From assembly GCF_024137025.1 (NCBI RefSeq), contig NZ_JAMYJR010000016.1, forward strand, positions 1-64,000: 64,000 bases of DNA. The letters are read 5' to 3'. Shown here one piece after another: positions 33,978 to 47,496 of this stretch (position 1 is the stretch's first letter; every line of letters starts with the position of its first letter). The position numbers were made by a program, and so were the translations under genes. The notes below the pieces were generated by a model, which did not search any database, had not been told where the DNA came from, and saw only the letters and a list, made by a program, of their open reading frames with translations. Source of the stretch: Paractinoplanes aksuensis. GTDB lineage: Bacteria; Actinomycetota; Actinomycetes; Mycobacteriales; Micromonosporaceae.

Positions 33978-34439
33978 CTAGATGGCGTCGGGGCGGATGG
34001 CCGGGCGGGGCGCGACGCTGCCGGGCTGGCCGGGTGGGGCGGCCTCGAGCCAGGAGAGGAAGCCGGTCACCGTGGACTCGGCCATCGCGATCTCGAGCTC
34101 GTCGGCGGTGGTGGCCAGGCGCAGGATCACCCAGTGGCCGGGCATCGTCAGCCTTTCCGGGCCCTCGGGGAGGCGGCGGCCGGCGACCGTGGTCGACGCG
34201 CGGTCGAGCGTGCGCTTGGGGCGGATGGCGAAGCTGAAGAGGCGGTGGATGCGCAGCGTGCCGCCGGCGAACTGGCCGATCGCCGTGGACCAGCCACGGC
34301 CGGGCACGAGCTCGGTGACGCGGATCTGCAGGCGAATGGTTCCGCCGCCGGCCATGAGCAGCCGGCGGCGGAAGAAAACCAGGAACAGGAGCGCGAGCAG
34401 CGCGACGATACAGATTCCGAAGACTTCCAGAACCTGCAT
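33978..34439 (-). CDS. DUF2550 membrane protein
   Basis: 153 aa with one N-terminal membrane helix (FGICIVALLALLFLVFF) and a soluble tail of beta strands ending in a Pro-rich segment. DUF2550 proteins follow atpC in many actinobacteria, and this one does too, eight bases later on the same strand. Function unknown; start ATG 34439. Confidence 0.85.
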   Translation of the reverse strand: MQVLEVFGICIVALLALLFLVFFRRRLLMAGGGTIRLQIRVTELVPGRGWSTAIGQFAGGTLRIHRLFSFAIRPKRTLDRASTTVAGRRLPEGPERLTMPGHWVILRLATTADELEIAMAESTVTGFLSWLEAAPPGQPGSVAPRPAIRPDAI

Positions 34440-34447
34440 CGCCGGAG

Positions 34448-34729
34448 TCAGCGGGACTCGGGGGTGGCGGGCGTGGCGCTCTCGGCCAGGACGGTCACGC
34501 CGTCGGCGTCGATCGAGAGGAAGCCGCCCGATACGTCGTAGGTGAGCTGTTCGCCGCCGGCGAGCTTGACCCGCACCTGCGACGGCTCCTTGAGCAGGCC
34601 CAGGAGCGGCGAGTGACCCGGCAGCACACCGATCTCACCCTCGGTGGTGCGCGCGACAAGCATTTCGGCCTCGCCGGACCAGACACGCTCCTCGACGGCA
34701 ACGACCTTGACGGGCAGCTGGTTGGCCAC
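34448..34729 (-). CDS. atpC: ATP synthase epsilon subunit
   Basis: 93 aa, the short actinobacterial form that lacks the long C-terminal helical pair of E. coli. LPVKVVAVEERVWSGEAEM and GVLPGHSPLLGLL are typical of the beta-sandwich domain. GTG 34729 has GGGAG upstream. It is separated from atpD by an LCP gene and a terminator hairpin, which is unusual for an atp operon. Confidence 0.93.
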   Translation of the reverse strand: MANQLPVKVVAVEERVWSGEAEMLVARTTEGEIGVLPGHSPLLGLLKEPSQVRVKLAGGEQLTYDVSGGFLSIDADGVTVLAESATPATPESR

Positions 34730-34793
34730 GTGGTCTCCCTGTTCAGGCTGCTTCAACTATTGGGTGAAGTCTAAACGGCACCCCCGGGCCGCC

Positions 34794-34817
34794 GTGGTAG
34801 GGGGTGGTGACTACCAC
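34794..34817 (-). terminator. Small hairpin between the LCP gene and atpC
   Basis: GTGGTAG (34794-34800) and CTACCAC (34811-34817) form a 7-bp stem, ten-base loop, seven bases after the LCP stop. Could attenuate read-through into atpC. Confidence 0.35.
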
Positions 34818-34823
34818 AGGTGA

Positions 34824-35945
34824 TCAGCTGTTGGTGTTGATGTATTCGGGGTTGCGGAAGATGAAGTTGCGGACCTGGTCCTGCCGGACGGCGGCGAAGA
34901 AGTCTTTCGCGCTCGAGTCCAGCTCTTCGCCCCGGTACTTGCCGTTGTCGATGATCGAGTTGCCGGGCAGCTTGATCAGGGTCATGTCGTCGGAGCGCAT
35001 GTTCTTCATCGCGAAGCCCCAATCGACGATGCTGTGGCCGTTGCCGTCGAAGATGAGTGCCTTGCCGGCCGCCTTGAGCACCGCGTCGAGCTTGGCCGGG
35101 TTGGTGATCACGTTCTTGCTGAGCGCCTGCTTGGCCATGGCCTTGATGAACTGCTGCTGGTGACGCTGGCGGTCGTAGTCGCCCCGGGGCAGGCCGTAGC
35201 GCTGCCGCACGTAGTCCAGGGCCTGCCACGCCTGCAGGTGGTAGGTGCCCTTCTTGTACTCGGCCTGGGGGCCGTAATACGGGTGGGCGCACGAGTTGTC
35301 GGCGCAGCGGGACAGGCGCGGGCGCGGCTTGCCGTTGGGCTGCAGGTGTTCCGACTTCACGTTCTGGTCGATCGTCATGGTGACGCCGCCCATGGCCTCG
35401 ACGATCGCCTTGAAACCGTTGAAGTTGATGATCGCGCCGGCGTCGAAGGTCGGGATGCCGGTGAGCTGCCCGACCGTCTTGGCCAGCAGGTCGAAGCCCT
35501 GGACCACGTCGTGCTTGCCGTTGCCGACCGCGCTGCCGTACCCCATGGCTGCGTTGATCTTGGAACGGCCACCCTTGAAGCCGGTCTTGGCGAAGGGCGG
35601 GATGTCGACCACCAGGTCGCGCGGGATCGAGAACAGGTAGGCCTGCTTCATGTCGGCCGGGATGTGGGCCACGATGATCGAGTCGGACAGCGGGGTCTGC
35701 TCGTCGCTACGCGGGTCGATGCCGACCAGCAGGATGTTGAGCGGGCCCTTGATGTCGGAGACCTTCTGCTCGCTGCCGGCCGCGGCCGCGTTGCCGAACA
35801 GGTCTTGCGTCTCGACCGCGCCGGCGTAGCGCGACACCAGCACCTGCTGGGCGACCAGGGCGCCACCGGCCACGACCATGAGCACACAGCCGAAGATGGC
35901 GCAGAGCCGAGCCCACAGGGGCGTCCGCTTCGAAGACTTCGTCAC
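34824..35945 (-). CDS. LCP-family (LytR-CpsA-Psr) cell-wall glycopolymer ligase
   Basis: 373-aa membrane-anchored enzyme that attaches undecaprenyl-linked glycopolymers to peptidoglycan. It has a short cytoplasmic N-terminus (KSSKRTP), one membrane helix (LCAIFGCVLMVVAGGALVAQ) and an extracellular LCP domain with SDSIIVAHI, SIPRDLVVDIP and KINAAMGYG carrying the conserved Arg/Asp residues. GTG 35945 has GGGGAG upstream. It lies between atpD and atpC, same strand, after an intrinsic terminator; it probably has its own promoter. Confidence 0.9.
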   Translation of the reverse strand: MTKSSKRTPLWARLCAIFGCVLMVVAGGALVAQQVLVSRYAGAVETQDLFGNAAAAGSEQKVSDIKGPLNILLVGIDPRSDEQTPLSDSIIVAHIPADMKQAYLFSIPRDLVVDIPPFAKTGFKGGRSKINAAMGYGSAVGNGKHDVVQGFDLLAKTVGQLTGIPTFDAGAIINFNGFKAIVEAMGGVTMTIDQNVKSEHLQPNGKPRPRLSRCADNSCAHPYYGPQAEYKKGTYHLQAWQALDYVRQRYGLPRGDYDRQRHQQQFIKAMAKQALSKNVITNPAKLDAVLKAAGKALIFDGNGHSIVDWGFAMKNMRSDDMTLIKLPGNSIIDNGKYRGEELDSSAKDFFAAVRQDQVRNFIFRNPEYINTNS

Positions 35946-36050
35946 GTGCTCCCCTTCGATCACGACCGATGGTCAAGAGTAACCAGTGCGGCCGGCTCTC
36001 GCGCGCTACAACCACCACAAATCGGACATGGTTACGGCTGGGAACGACGA

Positions 36051-36081
36051 AGCCGCGCCGACCATCACGGTCGGCGCGGCT
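36051..36081 (-). terminator. Strong intrinsic hairpin after atpD
   Basis: AGCCGCGCCGACC (36051-36063) and its exact complement (36069-36081) form a perfect 13-bp stem with a 5-nt loop, 20 bp after the atpD stop; on the minus strand it is followed by TTCGTCGTTCCC. It separates atpD from the LCP gene and atpC. Confidence 0.75.
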
Positions 36082-36101
36082 CCGGTGACGCTGAGGCTGA
36101 A

Positions 36102-38473
<2,372 letters not shown>

Positions 38474-38475
38474 GA

Positions 38476-40125
<1,650 letters not shown>

Positions 40126-40210
40126 CCTCTGCCTTCTCTGTCTAGCTCGGGACGTTCCCGCCACCGAGGGGCCTGCTCGATCCGCGTCGCCGCCGGACCG
40201 AGGAAAAAAT

Positions 40211-41032
40211 CTACTTCGCGAAAGCCTGCTTGGCGGCGTTGAGCCGGCGCAGGATCGTGCCGTCGTAGAGGTCGGAGCCGACCCGGACACTGACGCCGCC
40301 GATGATCGCGGGATCGACGTCGACCTTCAGCGAGACCTGGCGGCCGTAGATGTCGGACAACTTGGCAGCCAGCGCCTGCTCGTCGGCGTCGGTCAGCGGC
40401 TTGGCGACCGTCACGTACGCGACCTCACGGTCACGCTTCGCGGCGGTCAGCTCGACCAGACGACTCAACGACGCCTCGAAGCCACGGCCCCCGAAACCCT
40501 CGAGAGCGATCTCGGCGAGCCGCACCGTGGCCGGCTGGGCCTTGCCCTTGAGCAAGTCCTCCACCAGCTTAACCCGGCGTTCGATCGGCGCACCTGGATC
40601 GCTCAGCGTGACGGCGAGCTGGGAGTTCCCCGAGACGATCTGCCCGAAGCGGAACAGTTCGTCCTCGATGTCGGCCAGCTTGCCGTCCTTCTGGGCGGAG
40701 TCCAGCACGGCGTCGGCCCCCAGCCGCTCGACGGCGTCGAGCAGCTCGGCGGGCCGGGAGAACCGGCCCGAGACCAGGGTCGCCAGCGTGTCGAGGACGA
40801 CCTCGGCGACCTTGCCGGACAGCAGCGAACGGACCAGACCGGCCCGGTCGGCGCCGGAGCGCGACGGGTCGGTCAGCGCCCGGCGGAGCCGGGGCTGCGC
40901 CCGCAGCAGGCCGGCCACCGACAGGATCTCGTCGGCGGCCGAGGCGACCTGAGCGGTCGTGGCCGTGCTGGTGCCGGCCGCGAACTTGGCGCTCGCCTCG
41001 GCCGTGGCCTGCTGGCCGGCGGTCGACGCCAT
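40211..41032 (-). CDS. atpH: ATP synthase delta subunit
   Basis: Stator subunit joining F1 to the b subunits, 273 aa, longer than the E. coli version because of extra N-terminal helices as in other actinobacteria. The C-terminus contains [18 protein letters not shown], a delta-family signature. ATG 41032 overlaps the atpF stop; 85 bp gap before atpA. Confidence 0.95.
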   Translation of the reverse strand: MASTAGQQATAEASAKFAAGTSTATTAQVASAADEILSVAGLLRAQPRLRRALTDPSRSGADRAGLVRSLLSGKVAEVVLDTLATLVSGRFSRPAELLDAVERLGADAVLDSAQKDGKLADIEDELFRFGQIVSGNSQLAVTLSDPGAPIERRVKLVEDLLKGKAQPATVRLAEIALEGFGGRGFEASLSRLVELTAAKRDREVAYVTVAKPLTDADEQALAAKLSDIYGRQVSLKVDVDPAIIGGVSVRVGSDLYDGTILRRLNAAKQAFAK

Positions 41033-41592
41033 CAGCGCCGCCCGCCCGCCGAGCCGGCCGTGCCGAGCTCGTTGATGAACCGCTCGACGGTGCCCCGGCT
41101 ACGCGCCTCGTCGGCGAGGCTCTCGCCGACGATCTTGCCGGCCAGGTCGACCGCGAGCGTGCCGACCTCGGAGCGGAGCTCACGCACGATGCTTTCGCGC
41201 TGCGCGGCGAGCTGCTCCCGCCCGGCCCCGATGATCCGGTCGGACTCCTCGCGGGCCTTGCCCAGGATGTCCTGCCGGATGCCCTCGGCGTCGGCCCGGG
41301 CCTCGTCGCGGATGCGCGCGGCCTCGGTACGAGCCTCGGCCAGCTGGGCCTTGTACTGCTCGAGAAGCTGGTTGGCCTCGGCCTGGGCGGCCTCGGCGCG
41401 CTTGATCCCACCCTCGATCGCGTCGACCCGCGCCGCGAACGTCTTCTCCATCATCGGGAAGACGAACTTGATCAGCACGAAGCACAGGATGCTGAACGCG
41501 ACGAGACCGAGAACGACCTCCTGCCAGAGCGGGATGATCGGGTTGTGCTCCGTGCCGCCTTCGGCGGCAACGGTGAGAACATCGGTGATCAT
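41032..41592 (-). CDS. atpF: ATP synthase b subunit
   Basis: Peripheral stalk, 186 aa: one membrane helix (WQEVVLGLVAFSILCFVLIKFVF) then a long charged helix. ATG 41592 is favoured: AGGAGG lies five bases upstream, whereas GTG 41598 begins inside it. Confidence 0.96.
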   Translation of the reverse strand: MITDVLTVAAEGGTEHNPIIPLWQEVVLGLVAFSILCFVLIKFVFPMMEKTFAARVDAIEGGIKRAEAAQAEANQLLEQYKAQLAEARTEAARIRDEARADAEGIRQDILGKAREESDRIIGAGREQLAAQRESIVRELRSEVGTLAVDLAGKIVGESLADEARSRGTVERFINELGTAGSAGGRR

Positions 41593-41617
41593 GGACACCT
41601 CCTAACGAGGCTGAAGA

Positions 41618-41854
41618 TCAGACGTTGCCGGCCCAGATGAAGCCGAACGCGATGCCGAGCAGCGCCAGGGCCTCGATGACGGCGAAGCCGATCCAGACGT
41701 ACGGCAGGGTCAGGCGCGACGACTCGGGCTGACGCGCCGTCGACTGGATGTAGGCCGAGAAGACCAGGCCGACACCGATGCCGGGGCCGATGGCGGCGAG
41801 ACCGTAGCCGATGGCGGCGGTGCTGCCCTCAACGGCCGCGATGTAGTCAACCAT
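41618..41854 (-). CDS. atpE: ATP synthase c subunit
   Basis: Rotor ring proteolipid, 78 aa: two membrane helices with a Gly-rich first helix (GYGLAAIGPGIGVG) and the ion-binding Glu in FAVIEALALL. AGGAGG upstream of ATG 41854. The Glu, without a Na+ motif, indicates proton coupling. Confidence 0.98.
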   Translation of the reverse strand: MVDYIAAVEGSTAAIGYGLAAIGPGIGVGLVFSAYIQSTARQPESSRLTLPYVWIGFAVIEALALLGIAFGFIWAGNV

Positions 41855-41933
41855 TACGAAATCCTCCTGGAATCTCGCGTGACAGTCACGCGGGACGACA
41901 AACGGGGTGATGCAGGGTGGTGCGGGATGGAAC

Positions 41934-42728
41934 TCAGTGCTCGTCGGCGAGCGCGCCCTGGACGTAGCTCGCGGTGAGCACCGTGAAGACGTAGGCCTGG
42001 AGACAGATGACCAGGAACTCCAGGAAGGTCAGCGCAATGGTCATCGCCCACGAGACGAGCGAGAACGGCGCGAACCAGATGTTGGCGTTCAGCATCGCGA
42101 AGCCGCCCAGCGTGAACACCAGCAGCAGCATGTGGCCGGCGAACATGTTCGCGAAGAGACGGACGGCGAGCGAGAACGGCCGCACGAGGAAGGTCGAGAA
42201 GAACTCGATCGGAATCAGCAGCGGCAGGATGAACCACGGCGCCGGCGGAATGAGCGCGTGCTTGAAGTACTTCAGGCCGCCGTGGTGCTTCATGCCGATG
42301 TAGATGAACATCACGTAGCTGATGACCGCGAGAATGGCGGGGAAGGCGATGTGCGAGTTCGGCGAGATCTGCGCGAACGGCACGATGGCCCAGAAGTTCA
42401 TCAGCAGGATGAAGACGAACAGCGTCGTCAGGTAGGGCGCGAAATTGATGCCGCGCTTGCCGAGCATGTCGACCGCGATGTTGTTGCGCACGAAGCCGTA
42501 GATGCTCTCGGCGAGCCACTGCTTCTTGGTCGGCACCAGCTGCGGCTTCCGGTACGTGACCAGGAAGAAGATGATGATCGCCGCCACCGAGACCCACATG
42601 AGCGCGGTGATCTTGGTGAACCAGTAGCTGTCGTGCGCGCCCCACGGCACGATGCTGGGCAGATAGAAGTCCTCGACACTCGGCGGGAACGGAACTTCCG
42701 AAGCGAGGACCAACGACTGCTCGATCAC
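41934..42728 (-). CDS. atpB: ATP synthase a subunit
   Basis: Proton channel, 264 aa with about six membrane helices. The essential Arg is in RPFSLAVRLFANMFAGHMLL. GTG 42728 start with GGAAAGG upstream. Confidence 0.97.
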   Translation of the reverse strand: MIEQSLVLASEVPFPPSVEDFYLPSIVPWGAHDSYWFTKITALMWVSVAAIIIFFLVTYRKPQLVPTKKQWLAESIYGFVRNNIAVDMLGKRGINFAPYLTTLFVFILLMNFWAIVPFAQISPNSHIAFPAILAVISYVMFIYIGMKHHGGLKYFKHALIPPAPWFILPLLIPIEFFSTFLVRPFSLAVRLFANMFAGHMLLLVFTLGGFAMLNANIWFAPFSLVSWAMTIALTFLEFLVICLQAYVFTVLTASYVQGALADEH

Positions 42729-42743
42729 CGTAGCCCTTTCCTG

Positions 42744-42977
42744 TCAGGCGCCGAGACGGCGCACGATGAGGTAGACACCGCCGGCGATGCCAACGACTGC
42801 GCCGATACCGGCGAAGATGCCCTTGGTGCCGACATAGTGGTCAACCAGCCAGCCGATCGCTCCCCACACCAACATGCCTGAGATCAGGTATGCGACGGCC
42901 GTCATTCCCATGCCCGTGTCGGGCGGGGGTGGGTCGTCGTCACCACTGGGGTTCCTGGGAGGTTCTTGACCGGTCAT
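42744..42977 (-). CDS. AtpZ/AtpI-like small membrane protein
   Basis: 77 aa: Pro/Asp-rich N-terminus and two membrane helices (YLISGMLVWGAIGWLVDHY; IFAGIGAVVGIAGGVYLI) with an acidic/Gly pattern typical of AtpZ, which aids assembly of the ATP synthase or Mg/Ca handling. ATG 42977 is chosen; the frame further upstream lies in the promoter region. 15 bp before atpB. Confidence 0.8.
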   Translation of the reverse strand: MTGQEPPRNPSGDDDPPPPDTGMGMTAVAYLISGMLVWGAIGWLVDHYVGTKGIFAGIGAVVGIAGGVYLIVRRLGA

Positions 42978-43149
42978 GACGGCCCGAACGATATCAGCAG
43001 GAAAGACGAGGCTAAGCGGGACCCCCCGCACAACCGAAGCTGTCCAGGCGTCAGGGGTCTCGCAACTGGAAGGACACGGTACTCCCCCTTCGCCATAACC
43101 CGACAAGCCATAAGCGTTCACGTCACCGTTTCGTGGTCAACAAACCACG

Positions 43150-43180
43150 AATGGGGCGCTGACGAGGCGAAACGCCCATT
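43150..43180 (-). terminator. Hairpin downstream of the atpI-like gene
   Basis: AATGGGGCG (43150-43158) and CGCCCATT (43173-43180) pair with one bulge; a second palindrome TCGTGGT-N6-ACCACGA lies at 43131-43150. Together they sit between the atpI-like stop and the atpZ-like gene, so they could end one transcript or mark the start of the atp operon control region. Confidence 0.45.
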
Positions 43181-43186
43181 AGACGA

Positions 43187-43693
43187 TCAGTTCGAGCGAC
43201 TCACTTTGTGGAACCACCAGGCCTGGACGGCGGTCCAGACCACGACGGCCACGACGATGCCCCAGCCGAGCGCGTCCTTGCCGGCCCAGTTCGCCGACAC
43301 CCCGAAGGCCAGCACCACACCCAGCGCGCCGTACTTGAGCACGTAGGTGAACAGGGCCAGCGGCATCAACAGGGCCGGTCGCACGGTGTCGGCCCAGGCG
43401 ATGACGAGCGTCGACATCGTAAAGCTGACCGTCACGATCAGCACGCCGGCGGCCGCGCCCAGGGCCGAGGGCGCCCCGCCGGCGAGGAAGCCGGCCGAGG
43501 CGGCGCAGAGCAGCAGCGCGAACGACACCGCGCTGAGGAACGGCAGGTGGGCCACCCGCCACCGCGGGTCGGCGGGCAGCGGGGGCAGGTCGGGCAGGGG
43601 ACGGTCGTCCTCGTCGTCCTTGACCGCCTGCTCGCGCTGGAACTCGAGCGCGCGCTGACGTTCCTGCTCGAACTCGTCGATCTCTGTGGTCAA
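43187..43693 (-). CDS. AtpI-like membrane protein (ATP synthase assembly)
   Basis: 168 aa. An acidic N-terminal segment ([18 protein letters not shown]) precedes four membrane helices (from [20 protein letters not shown]). It occupies the place of atpI in Streptomyces, between glyA and the ATP synthase genes. The start is TTG 43693, overlapping the glyA stop, so coupling is likely. Confidence 0.75.
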   Translation of the reverse strand: MTTEIDEFEQERQRALEFQREQAVKDDEDDRPLPDLPPLPADPRWRVAHLPFLSAVSFALLLCAASAGFLAGGAPSALGAAAGVLIVTVSFTMSTLVIAWADTVRPALLMPLALFTYVLKYGALGVVLAFGVSANWAGKDALGWGIVVAVVVWTAVQAWWFHKVSRSN

Positions 43694-44979
43694 GCCATCA
43701 CCTCCTGCCGCCCGTACGCCGGGAACCGGCGCACCAGGGCGGCCACCTCGTCCGCGGCATCGGCCAGCCGGGCCGCCCCGGCCGTCGTGGCCGGATCGCT
43801 GCGCACGGCCCCGCCGATCAGACCGGCGATCTGCCGCATCTCGTCCTCGCGCATGCCCTGGGTGGTCACGCTCGGCGTGCCCACCCGGATGCCCGAGGCC
43901 ACCGCGGGTCGCTCCGGATCGTACGGGATGGCGTTCTTGTTGATGGTGATGCGGGCCAGCTCGCACCGGGCCTCGGCGTCGCGGCCGCAGATCCCGGTGT
44001 CGCGCAGGTCGGTCAGGGCCAGGTGGGTGTCGGTGCCACCGGTGACCGGCCGCATGCCCTGGGCGGCGAGCCCGGCCGAGAGCGCGCGGGCGTTGGCCAC
44101 GACCTGCTCGGCGTACGCCCGGAAGGCGGGCTGCGCGGCCTCGCGCAGGGCCACCGCCTTGGCCGCGACGACGTGCATCATCGGGCCGCCCTGACTGAAC
44201 GGGAAGACGGCCTTGTCGATCCGCTGGGCCAGCTCGGCCCGGCACAGGATCATGCCGCCGCGCGGGCCCCGCAGCACCTTGTGAGTGGTGCAGGTGACCA
44301 CGTCGGCGTGCGGCACCGGGGACGGGACGGCCCGGCCCGCGACCAGCCCGATGAAGTGGGCGGCGTCGACCACCAGGTAGGCGCCCACCTCGTCGGCGAT
44401 CTCGCGGAACGCGGCGAAGTCGATCAGGCGGGGGTACGCGGTGGCGCCGCACATGATGATCTTGGGTCGATGGGCCAGCGCGAGGTCGCGGACCTCGTCG
44501 TAGTCGATCAGCTCGGTGTCGGCCCGGACCCGGTAGCCGATGGGGTGGAACCACTTGCCGCTGAAGTTGACCCGGCTGCCGTGGGTGAGGTGGCCGCCGT
44601 GGGACAGCTCCATGGCCAGCACCGGGTCGCCGGGCTCGGCCAGGGCCGCGTACGCCGCGAGGTTGGCCGCCGCCCCCGAGTGCGGCTGGACGTTGGCGTG
44701 CTCGGCGCCGAACAGATCCCGGGCCCGCTCGACGGCCAGCCGCTCCGCGTGGTCGGCCTCGGCGCAGCCGCCGTAGTAGCGCTCACCGGGGTAACCCTCG
44801 GCGTACTTGTCGGCCAGGGTCGAGCCGAGGGCGGTCAGCACGGCCGGCGAGGTGAAGTTCTCGCTGGCGATCAGCTGCAGCCCGCCGCGCTGACGGGCCA
44901 CCTCGGCCAGCAGGACGTGGGCGATCTCCGGATCGGTGCGTTCGAGCGCCCCGAAGTCCGGACCCCAGAAGGTGTCCAC
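43690..44979 (-). CDS. glyA: Serine hydroxymethyltransferase
   Basis: PLP enzyme converting serine and tetrahydrofolate to glycine and methylene-THF. 429 aa from GTG 44979 (GGGGAGG upstream). [40 protein letters not shown] and [13 protein letters not shown] with Lys234 (PLP Schiff base). The HKV replaces the more common HKT; others are standard. Confidence 0.95.
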   Translation of the reverse strand: MDTFWGPDFGALERTDPEIAHVLLAEVARQRGGLQLIASENFTSPAVLTALGSTLADKYAEGYPGERYYGGCAEADHAERLAVERARDLFGAEHANVQPHSGAAANLAAYAALAEPGDPVLAMELSHGGHLTHGSRVNFSGKWFHPIGYRVRADTELIDYDEVRDLALAHRPKIIMCGATAYPRLIDFAAFREIADEVGAYLVVDAAHFIGLVAGRAVPSPVPHADVVTCTTHKVLRGPRGGMILCRAELAQRIDKAVFPFSQGGPMMHVVAAKAVALREAAQPAFRAYAEQVVANARALSAGLAAQGMRPVTGGTDTHLALTDLRDTGICGRDAEARCELARITINKNAIPYDPERPAVASGIRVGTPSVTTQGMREDEMRQIAGLIGGAVRSDPATTAGAARLADAADEVAALVRRFPAYGRQEVMA

Positions 44980-45059
44980 GTGCCCTCCCCGAGCAGTCAC
45001 CGTCGCCGGATTCGAGCATATGGCTTATGAGGGGCCTTCCGAGGGCACAGTCTGCGTTT

Positions 45060-46559
45060 ATGCGGTGCTTGGTGACCGGTGCGACCGGATACATCGGCGG
45101 GCGGCTCGCCCCCCGTCTGCTCGAGGCCGGCCACGAGGTGCGGTGTCTGACCCGGGGCGTGGGACGGCTGCGCGACGTGCCCTGGGTGTCCCGGGTCGAG
45201 GTGGCCGAGGGCGACCTGAACGAACCCGAGACGCTCACGGCGGCCCTGGAGGGCGTCGACGTGGCGTACTTCCTGGTCCACTCGCTGGGCCGCAAGGACT
45301 TCGAGGCGCTGGACCGGGAGGCCGCCCACAACTTCGCCACGGCGGCCGAGGCGGCCGGCGTCTCGCGCATCATCTACCTGGGCGGGCCCGAACCGCCGGC
45401 CGACGAGCACCCGTCGCCGCACCTGCGGTCGCGGGCCGAGGTGGCCCGGATCCTGCTGGCGAGCGGGGTGCCGACGGCCGTGCTGCGGGCTCCGGTGATC
45501 ATCGGGTCCGGGTCGGCGTCGTTCGAGATGCTGCGCCACCTGACCGAGCGGCTGCCGGTCATGGTCACCCCGCGCTGGGTCACCAACCGGATCCAGCCCG
45601 TCGCCGTCCGGGACGTGCTGCGCTACCTGATCGCCGCGATCGACCTGCCGCCCGAGGTCAACCGGGGCTTCGACGTCGGTGGCAAGGACGTCCTCACGTA
45701 CGCCCAGATGATGCAGGGGTACGCCCATGTGGCCGGCCTGCGGAAGCGGGTGATCGTGCCGCTGCGCCCGCTGAGCCCGTGGCTGTCGGCCCACTGGGTC
45801 GGCGTGGTCACCCCGGTGCCCAACGCGATCGCCCGCCCGCTGGTGGCCAGCCTGATCCACGAGGCGGTGGCCCACGAGGACGACATCCGCCAGTACTCCC
45901 CCGACGAGCCGCTCGGCTTCGAGCAGGCGGTCCGGGTCGCGCTCGGCAAGATCCGCGACGCCAACGTGGAGACCCGGTGGTCGAACGCGGCCGGGCGGGA
46001 CTGGGCGGCCGAGCCGCTGCCCTCGGACCCCGACTGGTCGGGCGGCAGCATCTATGTCGACGAGCGCTGCCGCGAGGTGAAGGCGCCGGTGGACGCGCTG
46101 TGGCGGGTCATCGAGGGGGTCGGCGGCGAGAACGGCTGGTACTCGTTCCCGCTGGCCTGGTCGGTCCGGGGCTGGCTGGACCGCCTGGTCGGCGGGGTCG
46201 GGCTGCGCCGGGGGCGGCGCGACCGTCAGCACCTGCGGGTCGGCGAGGCGCTCGACTGGTGGCGGGTCGAGGAGGTCGAACCGGGCCGGACGCTGCGGCT
46301 GCGGGCCGAGATGAAGGTGCCGGGCCGGGCCTGGCTCGAGATGTGCGCCACCCCGGACGGCAACGGCGGCAGCATCTACCGGCAGCGGGCCATCTTCCTG
46401 CCGCGCGGGCTGGGCGGGCACGCGTACTGGGCCTCGGTCGTGCCCTTCCACGGGTTCATCTTCAGCGGCATGGCCCGCAACATCGCCCGCGGCGCCGAGA
46501 CCAGTCCAACCACCCCGCCCGCCGCTCAGGAAAGGGCTGAAGGCTTGCCTGCTACTTAG
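45060..46559 (+). CDS. SDR-fold NAD(P)-binding protein with DUF2867 domain
   Basis: 499 aa. Residues 1-285 are an atypical SDR with GATGYIGGRL, VAYFLVHSLG and GGPEPPADEH; residues about 330-480 form the DUF2867 (SRPBCC-like) domain starting near SIYVDERCREVKAPVDALW. Such fusions are common in actinobacteria; reaction unknown. ATG 45060, divergent from glyA; the end overlaps sua5 by eight bases. Confidence 0.85.
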   Translation: MRCLVTGATGYIGGRLAPRLLEAGHEVRCLTRGVGRLRDVPWVSRVEVAEGDLNEPETLTAALEGVDVAYFLVHSLGRKDFEALDREAAHNFATAAEAAGVSRIIYLGGPEPPADEHPSPHLRSRAEVARILLASGVPTAVLRAPVIIGSGSASFEMLRHLTERLPVMVTPRWVTNRIQPVAVRDVLRYLIAAIDLPPEVNRGFDVGGKDVLTYAQMMQGYAHVAGLRKRVIVPLRPLSPWLSAHWVGVVTPVPNAIARPLVASLIHEAVAHEDDIRQYSPDEPLGFEQAVRVALGKIRDANVETRWSNAAGRDWAAEPLPSDPDWSGGSIYVDERCREVKAPVDALWRVIEGVGGENGWYSFPLAWSVRGWLDRLVGGVGLRRGRRDRQHLRVGEALDWWRVEEVEPGRTLRLRAEMKVPGRAWLEMCATPDGNGGSIYRQRAIFLPRGLGGHAYWASVVPFHGFIFSGMARNIARGAETSPTTPPAAQERAEGLPAT

Positions 46560-47496
46560 CCGCCGCGCGGCCCAACCGGTCGCGTACGGCCAGCCAGTCC
46601 TCGGTGCGAGGCGGCTCCTGGACCAGGATCGTGGTCACGCCGGCGTCGTCCAGACGGTGCAGGGCGGCGTAGAGGTCGGCCGCGTACTCGCGGGGGTCGC
46701 CGGAGAGCACCTCGGCCCCCTCGACCCCGGCCGTCTCGTACGTGAGGACGCCGACCGATTCGTCCCGGTCGGCCTCGCGGACGTCGTCGACCAGCACGAG
46801 CCGCGCCCGGGGCGCGTAGTGCCGGCGGCTCATGCCGGGCGACGGCCGGGCCGCGCCGTCGGACGGCCCCTCGCCGGGCAGCTCGACCGGCCCGGCCACG
46901 TCACGCAACTCGCGCAGCGGCACGGCGCCCGGCCGCAGCAGCCGCACCCCGCCGCCGGTCAGGTCGAGCACGGTCGACTCGATGCCCCAGGCCGCCGGGC
47001 CGCCGTCGAGCACCAGCGGCACGTCGGGCAGGCTGCGCAGCACGTGCTCGGCCGTGGTCGGCGAGATGCCCTCGGAGCGGTTGGCGCTGGGCGCGGCCAG
47101 GGGCAGCCCCGACTCCTCGAGCAGCCGCAGCGCGACCTCGTGGGCCGGGACGCGGATGGCGATGGTGTCGTTGCTCGCGCCGACCCCGCTCAGGTGGCGG
47201 GCCCGCGGCAGCACCAGGGTGAGCGGGCCGGGCCAGAACTGGGCGGCCAGCTCGTTGGCCTCGACGGGCCACGACTCGGCCAGCTCGCGGGCGGCCTCGA
47301 CGTTGGCCACGTGCACGATCAGCGGGTTCCACGAGGGCCGGTTCTTGAGCCGGTAGATCTCGCCGACCGCCTTCTCGGAGAACGCGTTCGCGCCCAGGCC
47401 GTAGACCGTCTCGGTGGGAAAAGCGACGACCGAGTCGGCCCGCAGCACCTCGACCGCCCGCCGGAAGCCGTCGGCGTCGGGACGGACGACCGTCAC
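46552..47496 (-). CDS. Threonylcarbamoyl-AMP synthase, full-length Sua5 type
   Basis: Makes threonylcarbamoyl-AMP for tRNA t6A37. 314 aa: YrdC domain with FPTETVYGLGANAFS, the KNRP motif (YRLKNRPSWNPL) and LAAPSANRSEG, followed by the PGMSRRHYAP linker and the C-terminal Sua5 domain. Both the KxR and SxN signatures of the active site are intact. GTG 47496 overlaps the LMW phosphatase gene. In this locus Streptomyces has only the short TsaC; here both are present. Confidence 0.93.
   Translation of the reverse strand: MTVVRPDADGFRRAVEVLRADSVVAFPTETVYGLGANAFSEKAVGEIYRLKNRPSWNPLIVHVANVEAARELAESWPVEANELAAQFWPGPLTLVLPRARHLSGVGASNDTIAIRVPAHEVALRLLEESGLPLAAPSANRSEGISPTTAEHVLRSLPDVPLVLDGGPAAWGIESTVLDLTGGGVRLLRPGAVPLRELRDVAGPVELPGEGPSDGAARPSPGMSRRHYAPRARLVLVDDVREADRDESVGVLTYETAGVEGAEVLSGDPREYAADLYAALHRLDDAGVTTILVQEPPRTEDWLAVRDRLGRAAAK

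Noticed and set aside
36051..36081. IS or integration scar between atpD and the LCP gene
   Set aside because: The inverted repeat is a simple terminator; there is no target duplication or transposase.
43187..43693. Second copy of ATP synthase a subunit
   Set aside because: Four helices, no essential Arg motif; position and size fit AtpI.
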